Origin: Streptomyces niveus
Lineage (GTDB): Bacteria; Actinomycetota; Actinomycetes; Streptomycetales; Streptomycetaceae
Reading direction: 5' to 3'
Assembly: GCF_002009175.1 (NCBI RefSeq)
Contig: NZ_CP018047.1
Coordinates: forward strand, 2,728,001-2,792,000
DNA length: 64,000 nt
Shown: positions 1 through 7,734 of the stretch, in pieces
Layout: each line of letters opens with the position of its first letter
Numbering within the stretch: position 1 is the first letter of the stretch
Position numbers and translations under genes: made by a program
Notes under the pieces: model-generated
Seen by the model: only the letters and a program-made list of their open reading frames with translations
What the model was told of the DNA's origin: nothing
The model's database searches: none

Positions 1-1105
1 TGATGTCACCGGCGTCCGCCCAGCGGCCCCGGTCCGTCAGCCAGAACGGGTGCGTGTCGGTCGCCGTCAGGACGTCCGTGCCCGAGTCCGTGAGGACCGT
101 CAACCGGGTGAAGTCCTTGTCGTCGTGTGTGGTGATCGTCCGCTCGATCGCGCGGGCCTCACTGCGACCACTCTTCGGATCGGTGGCGACGACGTACATA
201 CCGGCGCGCAGCTTGTCGATCGCCTTCCGGCGGCCGTCGGCGAGCAACACCGGCGTGCCGGGCAGGAAGCTGTGCTTGACGGCGCAGGACTCCGGTTTGT
301 CCTCGGGCTTGTCGCCGTCCTTGGGTTTGTCCTTGTTCTCCTGGTCGAGTCTCTTCTTCGCGTCGGCGAGTCCGTCTTCAGCGTCGTCGACACGTTTGCG
401 GTTCTTGATCAGACCTTTGAGACCGTCATACAAGTCACCGCCGTGCTTCTTGAGCTTCTTGACCAGCTCGACGGCCTTCTTCCACTTCCACGGGGCGCCG
501 TACTTCGCCGCCAACTTACCGACCGCGCCGCCCACAACACTGAGCAGGACGTTGATCAGCGTCTCCGTGCAGGCGCCCATGTCGCCCTTGGTGATGCAGT
601 CCAGAGCGTCCGTGATCCCCAGCTCGTCGGCCAGGATCTTCGCGAGTTCCTTCGCGGCTTCCTTGGCCTTGTCGGAGTCGGTCTTCTCCGCAGCCTGAGC
701 GTCCTGAAGCTCCTTCAACGCGGCGTCATAATCCAACTCCGCCTGCGACTTTCCACCACCGCCATTGCCCGCATCGGACGCCGGGTCGTCGGCGACAGGC
801 TCACCGGGCTGGTCGCCCTCGCCGTCCTCCGCGACGGAGTCACTGCCACCACCGCAATTCCCACCACCGGTGATCTTGCAGACCTGCGTACTGATCCCCT
901 CAGCCAACGCAGGCCCCACCCCCGTACCGACCAGAGCACCCACGATCGCCGCCACAACGACAACGAGACCCACGTACTCAATGGCCCCCTGCCCCCGCTG
1001 CGACCAACGCAACGCACCCAGCAGCCGGACGTCGGTGCGCGGCATAGCCGGCCGCGCACGACGACGGATCTGACGAAGCCGACTTACTACCCCCGATGGC
1101 AACAT
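1..1105 (-). CDS. Flp-leader pretoxin Hint protein (3' end outside window)
   Basis: The frame is open from position 1105 through the left edge, so the C-terminus is missing. The N-terminus is Arg-rich, then has a type IV prepilin-like junction (GQGAIEYVG, about residues 38-46) and a hydrophobic helix, as in Flp pilins. A Gly/Asp-rich spacer and a Lys-rich helical segment with PWKWKK follow. From Cys274 (CAVKHSFLPGTPVLLADG) it matches the start of a pretoxin Hint autoprocessing domain, with the THPFW motif at about residues 351-355. Hint domains of this type release C-terminal toxins, so a toxin module is expected just outside the window. No Shine-Dalgarno precedes ATG 1105, but a predicted -10 box puts +1 at or next to that A, suggesting a leaderless transcript. 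ATG 1045 is the alternative start. It lies downstream of pilin copy 1 and has its own promoter. Secretion or display by the Tad pilus is inferred from the leader. Confidence 0.85.
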   Translation of the reverse strand, partial: MLPSGVVSRLRQIRRRARPAMPRTDVRLLGALRWSQRGQGAIEYVGLVVVVAAIVGALVGTGVGPALAEGISTQVCKITGGGNCGGGSDSVAEDGEGDQPGEPVADDPASDAGNGGGGKSQAELDYDAALKELQDAQAAEKTDSDKAKEAAKELAKILADELGITDALDCITKGDMGACTETLINVLLSVVGGAVGKLAAKYGAPWKWKKAVELVKKLKKHGGDLYDGLKGLIKNRKRVDDAEDGLADAKKRLDQENKDKPKDGDKPEDKPESCAVKHSFLPGTPVLLADGRRKAIDKLRAGMYVVATDPKSGRSEARAIERTITTHDDKDFTRLTVLTDSGTDVLTATDTHPFWLTDRGRWADAGDI

Positions 1106-1112
1106 ACCCACG

Positions 1113-1157
1113 ACGCTACGGCGCGGCCTCGGACCGGGTCATGGGTCCCAGGGCCCA
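1113..1157 (-). promoter_or_regulatory. Tad-regulon promoter of the Hint gene
   Basis: Read on the minus strand, a 16-bp inverted repeat TGGGCCC-TG-GGACCCA (1157-1142) is followed after exactly 23 nt by TAGCGT (1118-1113), a TANNNT -10 hexamer. A weaker TTGAGCC half-site lies about one helical turn upstream. The same arrangement occurs before both pilin genes and the 14.4-kb gene. The spacing puts the palindrome near -43, where a class II activator would sit in place of a -35 element. The transcription start would fall at about 1105-1106, on the ATG itself. Confidence 0.6.
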
Positions 1158-1204
1158 ACTGGGGCTCAAAGGCGGGGAGACGGGGCCCGAGGGGCCGGGA
1201 ACAC

Positions 1205-1260
1205 GAGCAGGGCAGGTCCGGTTCCATCCTGGCCTGGGATGGAAGCGGCCTGCCCTGCTC
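1205..1260 (-). terminator. Hairpin terminator of pilin copy 1
   Basis: A 12-bp outer stem (GAGCAGGGCAGG at 1205-1216 with CCTGCCCTGCTC at 1249-1260) encloses an 8-bp inner stem (TTCCATCC at 1222-1229 with GGATGGAA at 1237-1244). It lies 27 bp past the pilin stop codon and separates the pilin from the Hint gene promoter. Confidence 0.7.
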
Positions 1261-1286
1261 GATGGGGGTGTGTGTGGTGCTGTGGG

Positions 1287-1520
1287 TCAGCCGCCGAGGA
1301 TCTCGCCGACCTTGTCGGTGAGGCCGCCCGCGATCTCGTCCGCGACACCGGAGCCGACGATCGCGGCGATGATGAGGGCGACCAGGACGATGACGCCGAC
1401 GTACTCGACGGCGCCCTGGCCCTTGTCGCTGCGGCGCTTCATCGCGGTGACGGCGGTGTTCGCCCAGGTGCCGACGTAGAGCTTGGCGTTGGTGGCGGCC
1501 TTCAGCGTGACGTTCGACAT
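1287..1520 (-). CDS. flp: Flp-family pilin, copy 1
   Basis: A 77-residue pilin, the expected major subunit of a Tad/Flp pilus. About 36 residues of basic leader end in the processing region KGQGAVEYVGVIVLVAL, which fits the Flp rule of a Gly cleavage site followed by Glu-Tyr within a long hydrophobic helix. The mature part is short and ends in LGG. ATG 1520 follows GGGGAAAGCTC. The protein differs from pilin copy 2 at only two residues near the C-terminus, and the upstream DNA is duplicated too. It has its own promoter and terminator and so can be made at a much higher level than the assembly genes. Cleavage by a TadV-type peptidase is expected, but no such gene is in the window. Confidence 0.9.
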   Translation of the reverse strand: MSNVTLKAATNAKLYVGTWANTAVTAMKRRSDKGQGAVEYVGVIVLVALIIAAIVGSGVADEIAGGLTDKVGEILGG

Positions 1521-1631
1521 GAGCTTTCCCCTTATGTGTCGGCCGGCCGGTGACCGGCCGACTCGTACGAGTCCTTGGTGCCGCCCCGCGTTTCCGGCTT
1601 CCTCCTGGCCGGACTCGCTGGCGACATGAGA

Positions 1632-1689
1632 AACATACGAAGAGGCCACACCCACCCGCATGGGCCCCAAGACCCAAGTCCAGGCCCAA
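1632..1689 (-). promoter_or_regulatory. Tad-regulon promoter of pilin copy 1
   Basis: Minus-strand palindrome TGGGTCT-TG-GGGCCCA (1676-1661), then 23 nt, then TATGTT (1637-1632) as the -10 box. A further TTGGGCC half-site (1689-1683) sits 12 bp upstream. The predicted transcript has a leader of about 105 nt before ATG 1520. Confidence 0.6.
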
Positions 1690-1741
1690 CGAGAGAACTG
1701 GGCCCCGCCGGGCATGTGTGCCGGATCTCCGCCGGCAGAGA

Positions 1742-1791
1742 ACAGCGCTGCCCCGAGTCGTCCGAACGGAGGACGACCGGGGCAGCGCTGT
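1742..1791 (-). terminator. Terminator after the OmpA-domain gene
   Basis: Perfect 14-bp stem: ACAGCGCTGCCCCG (1742-1755) pairs with CGGGGCAGCGCTGT (1778-1791). A second inner stem, TCGTCC with GGACGA, forms within the loop. It lies just past the stop codon at 1806 and ends the pilin 2-TadG-lipoprotein-OmpA unit. Confidence 0.8.
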
Positions 1792-1805
1792 GTGGTGCGA
1801 GGCGA

Positions 1806-2474
1806 TCAGTTCTGGGAGCTGTCAGCCTCACCGCGCGGGAAGGAGACCTCCACACGGCGGTTCTTCTTGCGGCCCTCTTCGTCGCTGTTGTCGGCGATCG
1901 GGAACTGCTCGCCGTAGCCACGGATCTCGTAGGTGATCCCGGCGGAGGCCAACTCCTTCTCCAGAACGCCGTGTACGGCTTCGGCGCGCTGCTTGGAGAG
2001 CACGTCTCCGTGGGCGGACGAGCCGAGGTTGTCGGTGAAGCCGAAGACCCGGACCTTCTTGGCGCCCTGCTTCTCGATCTCCGCGGCGACTTCGGCGATC
2101 CGCGCGTTCGCCGCGCCGGAGAGCTTCGAGCTGTCCTTGCCGAAGAGGACCTCGGCCTGGAGCGCGAACTTCACACTCTCGCTGGTGTCCTCGCGGCGCT
2201 CTTCGCCGCCCTCGGACTCGACCACCGAGATGATCGGCAGCACCTTCGCCGGAGCGAGGGTGGCACCGTCACGGAGCTTGAGGCCGGGGCTGTTGCCGTC
2301 GACCTCGGGCGGTGGCTGGGTCGACTCGGTCCCCGGCGGCGTACTCGGAGACTCGTCGGCGGACGCGCTCGCCGCCATGGTGAACTGCACACTGGTGAAC
2401 AGAACAGCCGCCGCGATGGCTGTCGCCGCGGGCCGTACGCCCGTCCTGCCCGTGCGCCGCGTCATGGCACGCAT
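1806..2474 (-). CDS. Secreted OmpA-domain (peptidoglycan-binding) protein
   Basis: 222 residues. A signal peptide (about 1-40, ending ASASA) is followed by a Pro-rich linker and an OmpA C-terminal domain (about 105-212). The domain shows the pattern VFGFTDNLGSS, then LSKQRAEAV, then the NRRVEV ending that surrounds the peptidoglycan diaminopimelate-binding site. In a Gram-positive Tad locus such a protein probably anchors or guides the pilus at the cell wall; this role is inferred. Its ATG overlaps the stop codon of the upstream lipoprotein gene (ATGA at 2476-2472), indicating translational coupling. A strong hairpin ends the transcript downstream. Confidence 0.9.
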   Translation of the reverse strand: MRAMTRRTGRTGVRPAATAIAAAVLFTSVQFTMAASASADESPSTPPGTESTQPPPEVDGNSPGLKLRDGATLAPAKVLPIISVVESEGGEERREDTSESVKFALQAEVLFGKDSSKLSGAANARIAEVAAEIEKQGAKKVRVFGFTDNLGSSAHGDVLSKQRAEAVHGVLEKELASAGITYEIRGYGEQFPIADNSDEEGRKKNRRVEVSFPRGEADSSQN

Positions 2475-3067
2475 CAGGAGATCTCAATCGTCGCGGTGGG
2501 CATCGTGGGCATCTGAAGGTCGACCTGAGTCGTCCCGTCCGGCGGGGCGGGGAACTGGGCGAAGAACGCCTCGCTGGCGCCCCCGTCGACGAGGCCGATA
2601 CCGGTGGTGGTCAGCGGGTTCGCGTCGGTGTCCCGCAGCACGTAGTAGCGCTTCTTCTCCGCCTTGTCCACGAGGGTGAATCCCGCGAGGGAACGGCCGG
2701 TCCGCTGGACCTGTGTCTCACGGCCGTTCCACTCGGTGGGTACGCCCACCTTCTTGTCGCCGGTGTTCTTGATCGTTCCCGTGACTGTCAGGAACCCGCC
2801 GTCGTCGCGCGCGGCGGTGTGGATGATGACCTGGAATCCGTCGCTGCCGTTGACGGTGGCCAGCGTCTGGCTGGTGTCGGGCACCGTGTTCCCGCCGCCG
2901 TCCTCCGTCTTGTCGGCCGCCGGCGCGGAGGACGACGAGGACTTGCCCGCGTCGTCGTCCCCGCCGCCGTCTCCTCCGCCGCATGCCGCCAGGGACACGG
3001 TCAGCGCCACGGCCGCGAGGACGCTTCCCGCCGCCCTCCGGGCCTTCGTTCCATGCCGCATATTCAT
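2474..3067 (-). CDS. Tad-locus lipoprotein
   Basis: The product starts MNMRHGTKARRAAG and has a lipobox-type signal (SLAACGGG), then a Gly/Asp/Ser-rich spacer and a domain of about 130 residues with a TVTGTIKNTGDKKVGV stretch. That stretch resembles the DUF4352/immunoglobulin-like fold of small actinobacterial lipoproteins; assignment to that family is uncertain. ATG 3067 is preferred because AAGGAAC lies 10 nt upstream; an ATG at 3091 would place the ribosome site inside the gene. It is coupled to the downstream OmpA gene by an ATGA overlap and follows the TadG-like gene closely. It probably acts outside the membrane next to the pilus. Confidence 0.85.
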   Translation of the reverse strand: MNMRHGTKARRAAGSVLAAVALTVSLAACGGGDGGGDDDAGKSSSSSAPAADKTEDGGGNTVPDTSQTLATVNGSDGFQVIIHTAARDDGGFLTVTGTIKNTGDKKVGVPTEWNGRETQVQRTGRSLAGFTLVDKAEKKRYYVLRDTDANPLTTTGIGLVDGGASEAFFAQFPAPPDGTTQVDLQMPTMPTATIEIS

Positions 3068-3097
3068 CAGTAATTGTTCCTTTGCGTTCACTCGCGG

Positions 3098-3766
3098 TCA
3101 GTCCTCGGCCAGTCGGACGGAGAACAGGACAGACATGTCAGGCAGCACAGGATTCACCGGGTCGATGCTCAGACCCTTGCCGTCACAGACGAGTTCACCC
3201 GGAGAGACCGGCTCCTCTTCACCCTCGCCGGGCTCACCGGGCTCTTCGGGCTCCTCCTCGGCCGGCGGCTCGTCGTCCTCCGCCGGCTTGAAGGTGCACC
3301 GGGGTTCGACGACGGCCGTGGCGTGGGCCTCGGCCTTCTCGTCCTCGGTACCCGGGAGGACACTGTCCCCCATCGGCTTCTGAGTGATGACGTCGACCGT
3401 GAAGCCCCACCGGCCGTCACCCGTCCAGCCGCATCCACTGGAGGGCTTCGAGGTGTCGAGGTCGGCTTCGTTCTTGTCGGCGAAGCGGGCGGCCTCGGCA
3501 CAGCCGTTGAAGGTCCCGAGCGGGTTGCCGTTGAAGATGTCGTCCAGGTAGCCGGGCTGGAGCAGATTGCCCAAGAGGTCGAGTCGGAACTGGTCCCGAG
3601 ATTCCTGGGCCGCTGCGAGTGCTGCCGCGTCGGCCGCCGACTGGGCGCCATTACGAGTGGCGCCGGCCTGACCGACCGCGAAGAACGCGAGCGCGAGAAA
3701 GAGCAGGCCCGCCACCATCGTGATGTAGATGGGAGCGGCCTGCCCTGCTTCGCGGGATCTGCGCAC
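3098..3766 (-). CDS. TadG/TadE-like pilus assembly protein
   Basis: About 222 residues from GTG 3766, only 2 nt past the pilin 2 stop. It begins VRRSREAGQAAPIYI and has one N-terminal membrane helix, then NGAQSAADAAALAAAQ, the hallmark of TadG/TadE-like (DUF2134-type) minor pseudopilins. The exported part has several Cys residues and an acidic Glu/Pro-rich low-complexity stretch (EEEPEEPGEPGEGEEE). Its first codons are read through DNA that, in the pilin 1 copy, forms one arm of the terminator. The GTG start has only a weak ribosome site, so coupling to pilin 2 translation is likely. Confidence 0.85.
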   Translation of the reverse strand: MRRSREAGQAAPIYITMVAGLLFLALAFFAVGQAGATRNGAQSAADAAALAAAQESRDQFRLDLLGNLLQPGYLDDIFNGNPLGTFNGCAEAARFADKNEADLDTSKPSSGCGWTGDGRWGFTVDVITQKPMGDSVLPGTEDEKAEAHATAVVEPRCTFKPAEDDEPPAEEEPEEPGEPGEGEEEPVSPGELVCDGKGLSIDPVNPVLPDMSVLFSVRLAED

Positions 3767-3768
3767 TA

Positions 3769-4002
3769 TCAGCCGCCGAGGATCTCGCCGACCTTGGTGG
3801 TCAGACCGTTCGCGATCTCGTCGGCCACACCCGAGCCCACGATCGCGGCGATGATCAGCGCCACCAGCACGATGACGCCGACGTACTCGACCGCGCCCTG
3901 ACCCTTGTCGCTGCGGCGCTTCATCGCCGTGACCGCCGTGTTCGCCCACGTGCCGACGTAGAGCTTGGCGTTGGTGGCGGCCTTCAGCGTGACGTTCGAC
4001 AT
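3769..4002 (-). CDS. flp: Flp-family pilin, copy 2
   Basis: 77 residues, identical to copy 1 except near the C-terminus (ADEIANGLTTKV here, ADEIAGGLTDKV there). It has the same 36-residue basic leader, the KGQGAVEYVG processing region and the long hydrophobic helix. It starts the short unit pilin-TadG-lipoprotein-OmpA; the next start codon is 2 nt past its stop. ATG 4002 follows an AAGGGGAAGCTC ribosome site nearly identical to that of copy 1. The perfect conservation of the leader suggests recent duplication or gene conversion. Confidence 0.9.
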   Translation of the reverse strand: MSNVTLKAATNAKLYVGTWANTAVTAMKRRSDKGQGAVEYVGVIVLVALIIAAIVGSGVADEIANGLTTKVGEILGG

Positions 4003-4111
4003 GAGCTTCCCCTTTGGTGTCGGCCGGCCGGTGACCGGCCGACTCGTACGAGTCCTTGATGTCACTCACGCTTCCGGCTTCCTCCCGGCCGGACCCGCTG
4101 GCGACATGAGA

Positions 4112-4156
4112 AAAGTACGACGGGACGACACTCACCGGCATGGGCCCCAAGGCCCA
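4112..4156 (-). promoter_or_regulatory. Tad-regulon promoter of pilin copy 2
   Basis: Minus-strand palindrome TGGGCCT-TG-GGGCCCA (4156-4141), then 23 nt, then TACTTT (4117-4112). An extra TTGGGCC half-site lies 12 bp farther upstream, as in pilin copy 1. The leader before ATG 4002 is about 105 nt. Confidence 0.6.
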
Positions 4157-4223
4157 ACTCCGGGCCCAACCCTCAGGCTGGGCCCCGGTCTTCTCGCGAC
4201 GGCCCTCGTGGCCCTCAGCGCGC

Positions 4224-5330
4224 TCAGCCACGACCGGCCGACCCCCCTCGTGCCCCGTGCCAGAAGGCGATTGCCTCGCCCCGGCTGCCGGCGTTCAGTT
4301 TGGCGAAGATGCGATTGATGTGATTCTTGACGGTCTTCTGGCTGATGAAGCAGGCGGAGGCGATCTGCTGATTCGTCATTCCTGACGCGATCAGGTCCAT
4401 GATCTCCACCTCCCGCTGGCTCAGCTCCGAGTAGAGGCCCTCCGGAGATCCGGTCGCCCCGGCCGTGCCGGGCATCCCCGGCATCGCCTGTGCTTGAGAT
4501 GAATGTGCCACATTCGCTTGCGAAAGCGAAGGCCCTGGAGCAAATTGTTGCCGGTTCAACTCCCGATCACCGGGTGCTACTTGCCGGTTTGTCGGAGAAA
4601 CGTACGGCGGATGTCCATGACCGGCGTGTGCGTTTGCAGACGTATGAGTCGGCGGGGCGGGCTGATAGCCGGGACCGGTGAACGCCGTCCCCAGTCCCTC
4701 GGGAAGCGCACCTGCGCCCGGGTCCGCGCCGCCCCCGTGCCGCACGCTCGCCAGGAGCGCGCTGGACGCGGAGTGCGTGAAGTGGGCACGGCCCTGCTTG
4801 ATGTCCCTTACGGCGGCGACCAGTTGGTCGGCGGTGAACTCCCCGTGGACGAGATAGCCGCCCGCGCCCAGCCGCAGCGCCTCATGGACGATCTCGCTCT
4901 CGCGGCTGTACGTCATCATCAGCACCGGCGCGAGCCGCACCAGGTGCGGCAGGGCGGAGATCCCGTCGACACCCGGCATACGGACGTCCAACAGGACGAC
5001 GTCCGGCTTGTGTTGAACCGTCTGTTCGTAGGCCTGACGGCCGTCGACCGCCTCCGCGGCGACCTCGATGTCGTCGCGGCCCGACAGCAGGACGGTCAGA
5101 CCCGCCCGTACGACCGGGTTGTCGTCGGCGACCACGACGCGCAGCGGGGGCGTCGAGGGCATCGGCCCTGGCAGGGCGGGGAAACCTCCGGATGCCGCCG
5201 GCGGTGCTGACGTGGGGACTCCCGCGGTGTGCTCCGAGCTGAGCGGTGTGGCGTGCGAGGACGAGTGCTGCGATACGTGCGACTGCTGTGTCCAGTGCTG
5301 CCCGGAACTCCGGGAGATGTCGTCCGGCAT
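4224..5330 (-). CDS. NarL/LuxR-family response regulator of the Tad locus
   Basis: 368 residues. A Ser/His/Pro-rich tail of about 62 residues precedes the receiver domain: acidic pair D69-D70, phosphoacceptor D115 (LLDVRMPG) and T140. A low-complexity Gly/Pro/Ala linker leads to a C-terminal LuxR helix-turn-helix (LSQREVEIMDLIASGMTNQQ). The Lys normally found near the end of strand 5 of NarL receivers is His162 (GGYLVHGEF), which may change the phosphorylation switch. It lies 73 bp behind a sensor kinase gene, and AGAGGAGG precedes the start, so the two form a two-component pair. Its place between the assembly genes and the pilin genes makes it the best candidate activator for the four palindrome promoters; this is inference. 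Confidence 0.9.
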   Translation of the reverse strand: MPDDISRSSGQHWTQQSHVSQHSSSHATPLSSEHTAGVPTSAPPAASGGFPALPGPMPSTPPLRVVVADDNPVVRAGLTVLLSGRDDIEVAAEAVDGRQAYEQTVQHKPDVVLLDVRMPGVDGISALPHLVRLAPVLMMTYSRESEIVHEALRLGAGGYLVHGEFTADQLVAAVRDIKQGRAHFTHSASSALLASVRHGGGADPGAGALPEGLGTAFTGPGYQPAPPTHTSANAHAGHGHPPYVSPTNRQVAPGDRELNRQQFAPGPSLSQANVAHSSQAQAMPGMPGTAGATGSPEGLYSELSQREVEIMDLIASGMTNQQIASACFISQKTVKNHINRIFAKLNAGSRGEAIAFWHGARGGSAGRG

Positions 5331-5403
5331 GGCTGCGGCCTCCTCTCATGGGTGGGGACGATGGGTGGGTTGCTGCTCCGGGACGGAAGTTCTGCGGGCG
5401 GTT

Positions 5404-6738
5404 TCAGTTCAGCTGTGGTGCGGGGTGCTGCTGCGGACGCTCGCCCGGGGGCAACCCCAGGGCCGTGAGCGGGAGTTCCAGCCGTACTTCCGTGCCCGTC
5501 GCCGCCCGGCCCCTGCCGATGCGGATACGGGCACCGATCGACGCCGCGCGTTCCACCATGCCGACGAGACCGAAGTGGCCGGCTCGTCGGAGGTCTTCGA
5601 GCGAGGTGCCCTCGGGCAGGCCCTTCCCGTCGTCGTACACGCTGATGCGCAGCACGTCGCGTACCACTCCCGCCGATACGTCGACGTACGTCGGTTGCGC
5701 GTGCCGCTTCGCGTTCTCCATGGCCTCGCTGGCGATGGTCAGGGCGTGCCTGGCCACGGCGTGCGGGATGGGCGGCATCGCGGTCTCGCCGAGTTGGCGG
5801 AAGGACGCCGGGACGCTGTGGCGACGGGTGAAGTCCTCCGTACGCGACTGGAGTTCGGCGACGACGTCGACCCCGCCGTCGAGACCGGACTCCCGGCGCA
5901 GGTCGGAGAGGAGTTCACGGGACTCGGCGGCGGCGCGGCGGGCCGAGCGGGCGACGAGTTCCGCCTGGTGCTTGACGGTGAGCGGGTCCATGCGGTCGGC
6001 CGTGCTGGCGAGGCCGTCCGCGGCCATCGCCAGACCGTGCAGGGTCTTGGCCACCGAGTCGTGCATCTCGCGGGCGAGCCGGGCCCGTTCCTCCTCGACG
6101 GCGCCGGTGACCGCGAGCCGGGCGCGGGCCTCGGTGAGCGCCTGGCTGGCGGTGCCGAAGCCGAGCATCAGGTTGCGCAGCGTGCTGCCGATGGCACCGG
6201 CGATGACGCACAGTCCCGGCAGCAGAAGCGCGTTGAAGCCCGCTTCCACCTCGTCGTTGACGGTGTAGGCGCCGGCCACGATGAGGGCCTGGAGCACCGC
6301 GAACAGCGCGGCGCCGCGCCAGCCGTAGACCAGGCCGGCGAGCAGTGGCGTACAGATGGTCACGTAGGCGAGAGTCGAGTCCGGCGAGGCGGTGGCCAGC
6401 AGCAGCGCGCCGAACAGCATGTCGACGGCGAGCAGCGACGGGTGGCGCAGCAGGATGGGCCCGAAGCGTTCCCAGTCCCGCAGCAGGACGTAGGACACCA
6501 TGAACGTGACGAGCACCGAGGAGCCGACGAGCCAGGTGGCGAGTCCCGCCGCCGTGCGGTCGAGCGCGAACGGCGCGGCCAGGACGATCATCGCCATCCG
6601 GAAGCCGAACGTCTGACGGCACAGCGCCTGGAGGGCGTTGACCTGGATCGGCAGCGGGGGGAGGTGGTTCGGCGTGGTGGCCGTACTGGGGGTCTCGCTG
6701 CGGATTCCGCCGGTCAGAGTCGTCGTACGTGGGGCCAT
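5404..6738 (-). CDS. Membrane sensor histidine kinase (HisKA_3 type)
   Basis: 444 residues from ATG 6738, behind GGGAGGTGA. Five or six membrane helices fill about residues 45-195 with almost no extracytoplasmic loop, suggesting it senses a membrane or intramembrane signal. The HisKA_3 dimerisation segment has the phosphoacceptor His226 (AREMHDSVAKTLHGL). The ATPase domain has the N box (EAMENAKRHA), a DDGKG motif and GHFGLVGM. It precedes the response regulator gene by 73 bp and follows tadC by 85 bp, so it is probably part of the Tad operon. Confidence 0.92.
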   Translation of the reverse strand: MAPRTTTLTGGIRSETPSTATTPNHLPPLPIQVNALQALCRQTFGFRMAMIVLAAPFALDRTAAGLATWLVGSSVLVTFMVSYVLLRDWERFGPILLRHPSLLAVDMLFGALLLATASPDSTLAYVTICTPLLAGLVYGWRGAALFAVLQALIVAGAYTVNDEVEAGFNALLLPGLCVIAGAIGSTLRNLMLGFGTASQALTEARARLAVTGAVEEERARLAREMHDSVAKTLHGLAMAADGLASTADRMDPLTVKHQAELVARSARRAAAESRELLSDLRRESGLDGGVDVVAELQSRTEDFTRRHSVPASFRQLGETAMPPIPHAVARHALTIASEAMENAKRHAQPTYVDVSAGVVRDVLRISVYDDGKGLPEGTSLEDLRRAGHFGLVGMVERAASIGARIRIGRGRAATGTEVRLELPLTALGLPPGERPQQHPAPQLN

Positions 6739-6823
6739 GGGGGTCACCTCCCGCTCGGATGGGTGTCGGTCTCGGTCTCGGTCCGGGTGCCTGTCTCGCG
6801 CTCGCGCGCCGGTGCGCGAGGCA

Positions 6824-7714
6824 TCAGCCTCCGGAGAGGATCTCGCCGAAGTCCACACCGGAACCGTAGTAGAAGCTCAGGACGATCAGGATCATGGTCG
6901 CCGGAAGCATCACCATCGTCACGACGAGCGTGGTCTTCGGAACCGCCTGCGCCGCCGTCCGCCGGGCGTTCTGCGCGTCGGTGCGGCGCATGTCGTTGGC
7001 GATCTGGATCAGGGTGTCGACGATCGGCGCGCCCAGCTCCTCACCCTGCTGGAGCGCGGTGACGAACATCGAGACCTGTTCGGAGTCGTTGCGCTTGCGA
7101 AGTTGGTCGAACGCCTCGCGGCGGCCCACGCCCATGTCCATCTGGCGCAGTGTGATGCGCAGTTCGTCGGACCAGGGGCCCTTGTACTTCTCCGCGACGC
7201 GCTCCAGGGCCTGGCGGAAGCCGAGGCCCGCCGAGACGACGACCGCGAGGACGTCGAGGAAGTCCGGCAGGGTGCGCTCGATGTCCGCGCGGCGCCGGCG
7301 GATGGCGCTGCGGATGATGACGTCGGTCCACACCATGCCGTAGGCGAAGGCGACGACCGCGATGACCGTCTGGCCGCGGACGATCAGGGAGAGCGCGGCC
7401 ATCGTGCCGAGAGCGCCGTAGACCGCGCGGCGTGCCGCGTAACGGTCGACGGTCATACCGCCGGGGTTGCCCGCCATGTCGAGGCGGCGGCGCAGCGCGT
7501 CGACCCGCTTGGGTCCCATCATCCGCAGCACGGACGGGGCGTAGCGCATGCCCATACGGTCGATGCCGGAGCCGACCGCGGTGGTACGGGTGGCGCCGAT
7601 CTCCAGGGCCACGGCCAGGTCGCCGGGGAGTTTGGCGTCGGCGCGGTAGAGCCGGATGCCGTGGAAGACGCCGTAGATGGCGAGTCCCATGAGGGCCGAA
7701 AGCAGAAGTTCCAT
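6824..7714 (-). CDS. tadC: TadC-type type II/IV secretion inner membrane protein
   Basis: 296 residues with a T2SSF domain (about 125-260; LPDFLDVLAVVVSAGLGFRQ) and membrane helices at the N-terminus, middle and C-terminus. With TadB it forms the inner membrane platform on which the TadA ATPase drives pilus polymerisation. It lies 20 bp behind tadB. Length and helix layout fit TadC. Confidence 0.92.
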   Translation of the reverse strand: MELLLSALMGLAIYGVFHGIRLYRADAKLPGDLAVALEIGATRTTAVGSGIDRMGMRYAPSVLRMMGPKRVDALRRRLDMAGNPGGMTVDRYAARRAVYGALGTMAALSLIVRGQTVIAVVAFAYGMVWTDVIIRSAIRRRRADIERTLPDFLDVLAVVVSAGLGFRQALERVAEKYKGPWSDELRITLRQMDMGVGRREAFDQLRKRNDSEQVSMFVTALQQGEELGAPIVDTLIQIANDMRRTDAQNARRTAAQAVPKTTLVVTMVMLPATMILIVLSFYYGSGVDFGEILSGG

Positions 7715-7734
7715 GATGTGCGTGCCCTCCTTTC

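Larger units (their letters stand above)
1238..1707. repeat. Duplicated pilin block, copy 1
   Basis: Promoter, leader, pilin gene and about 30 bp past the stop match 3728-4187. At the distal end AGCGGCCTGCCCTGCT is shared: here it is part of a terminator stem, in copy 2 it lies inside the next gene. Confidence 0.8.
3728..4187. repeat. Duplicated pilin block, copy 2
   Basis: Partner of the block at 1238-1707. Similarity covers the promoter palindrome, the GGCCGGCCGGTGACCGGCCG stretch of the leader and the whole coding region. Confidence 0.8.

Noticed and set aside
3068..3091. Lipoprotein start at ATG 3091 including a TTA codon
   Set aside because: The ribosome site AAGGAAC lies inside this stretch, so ATG 3067 is better and the TTA is not translated.
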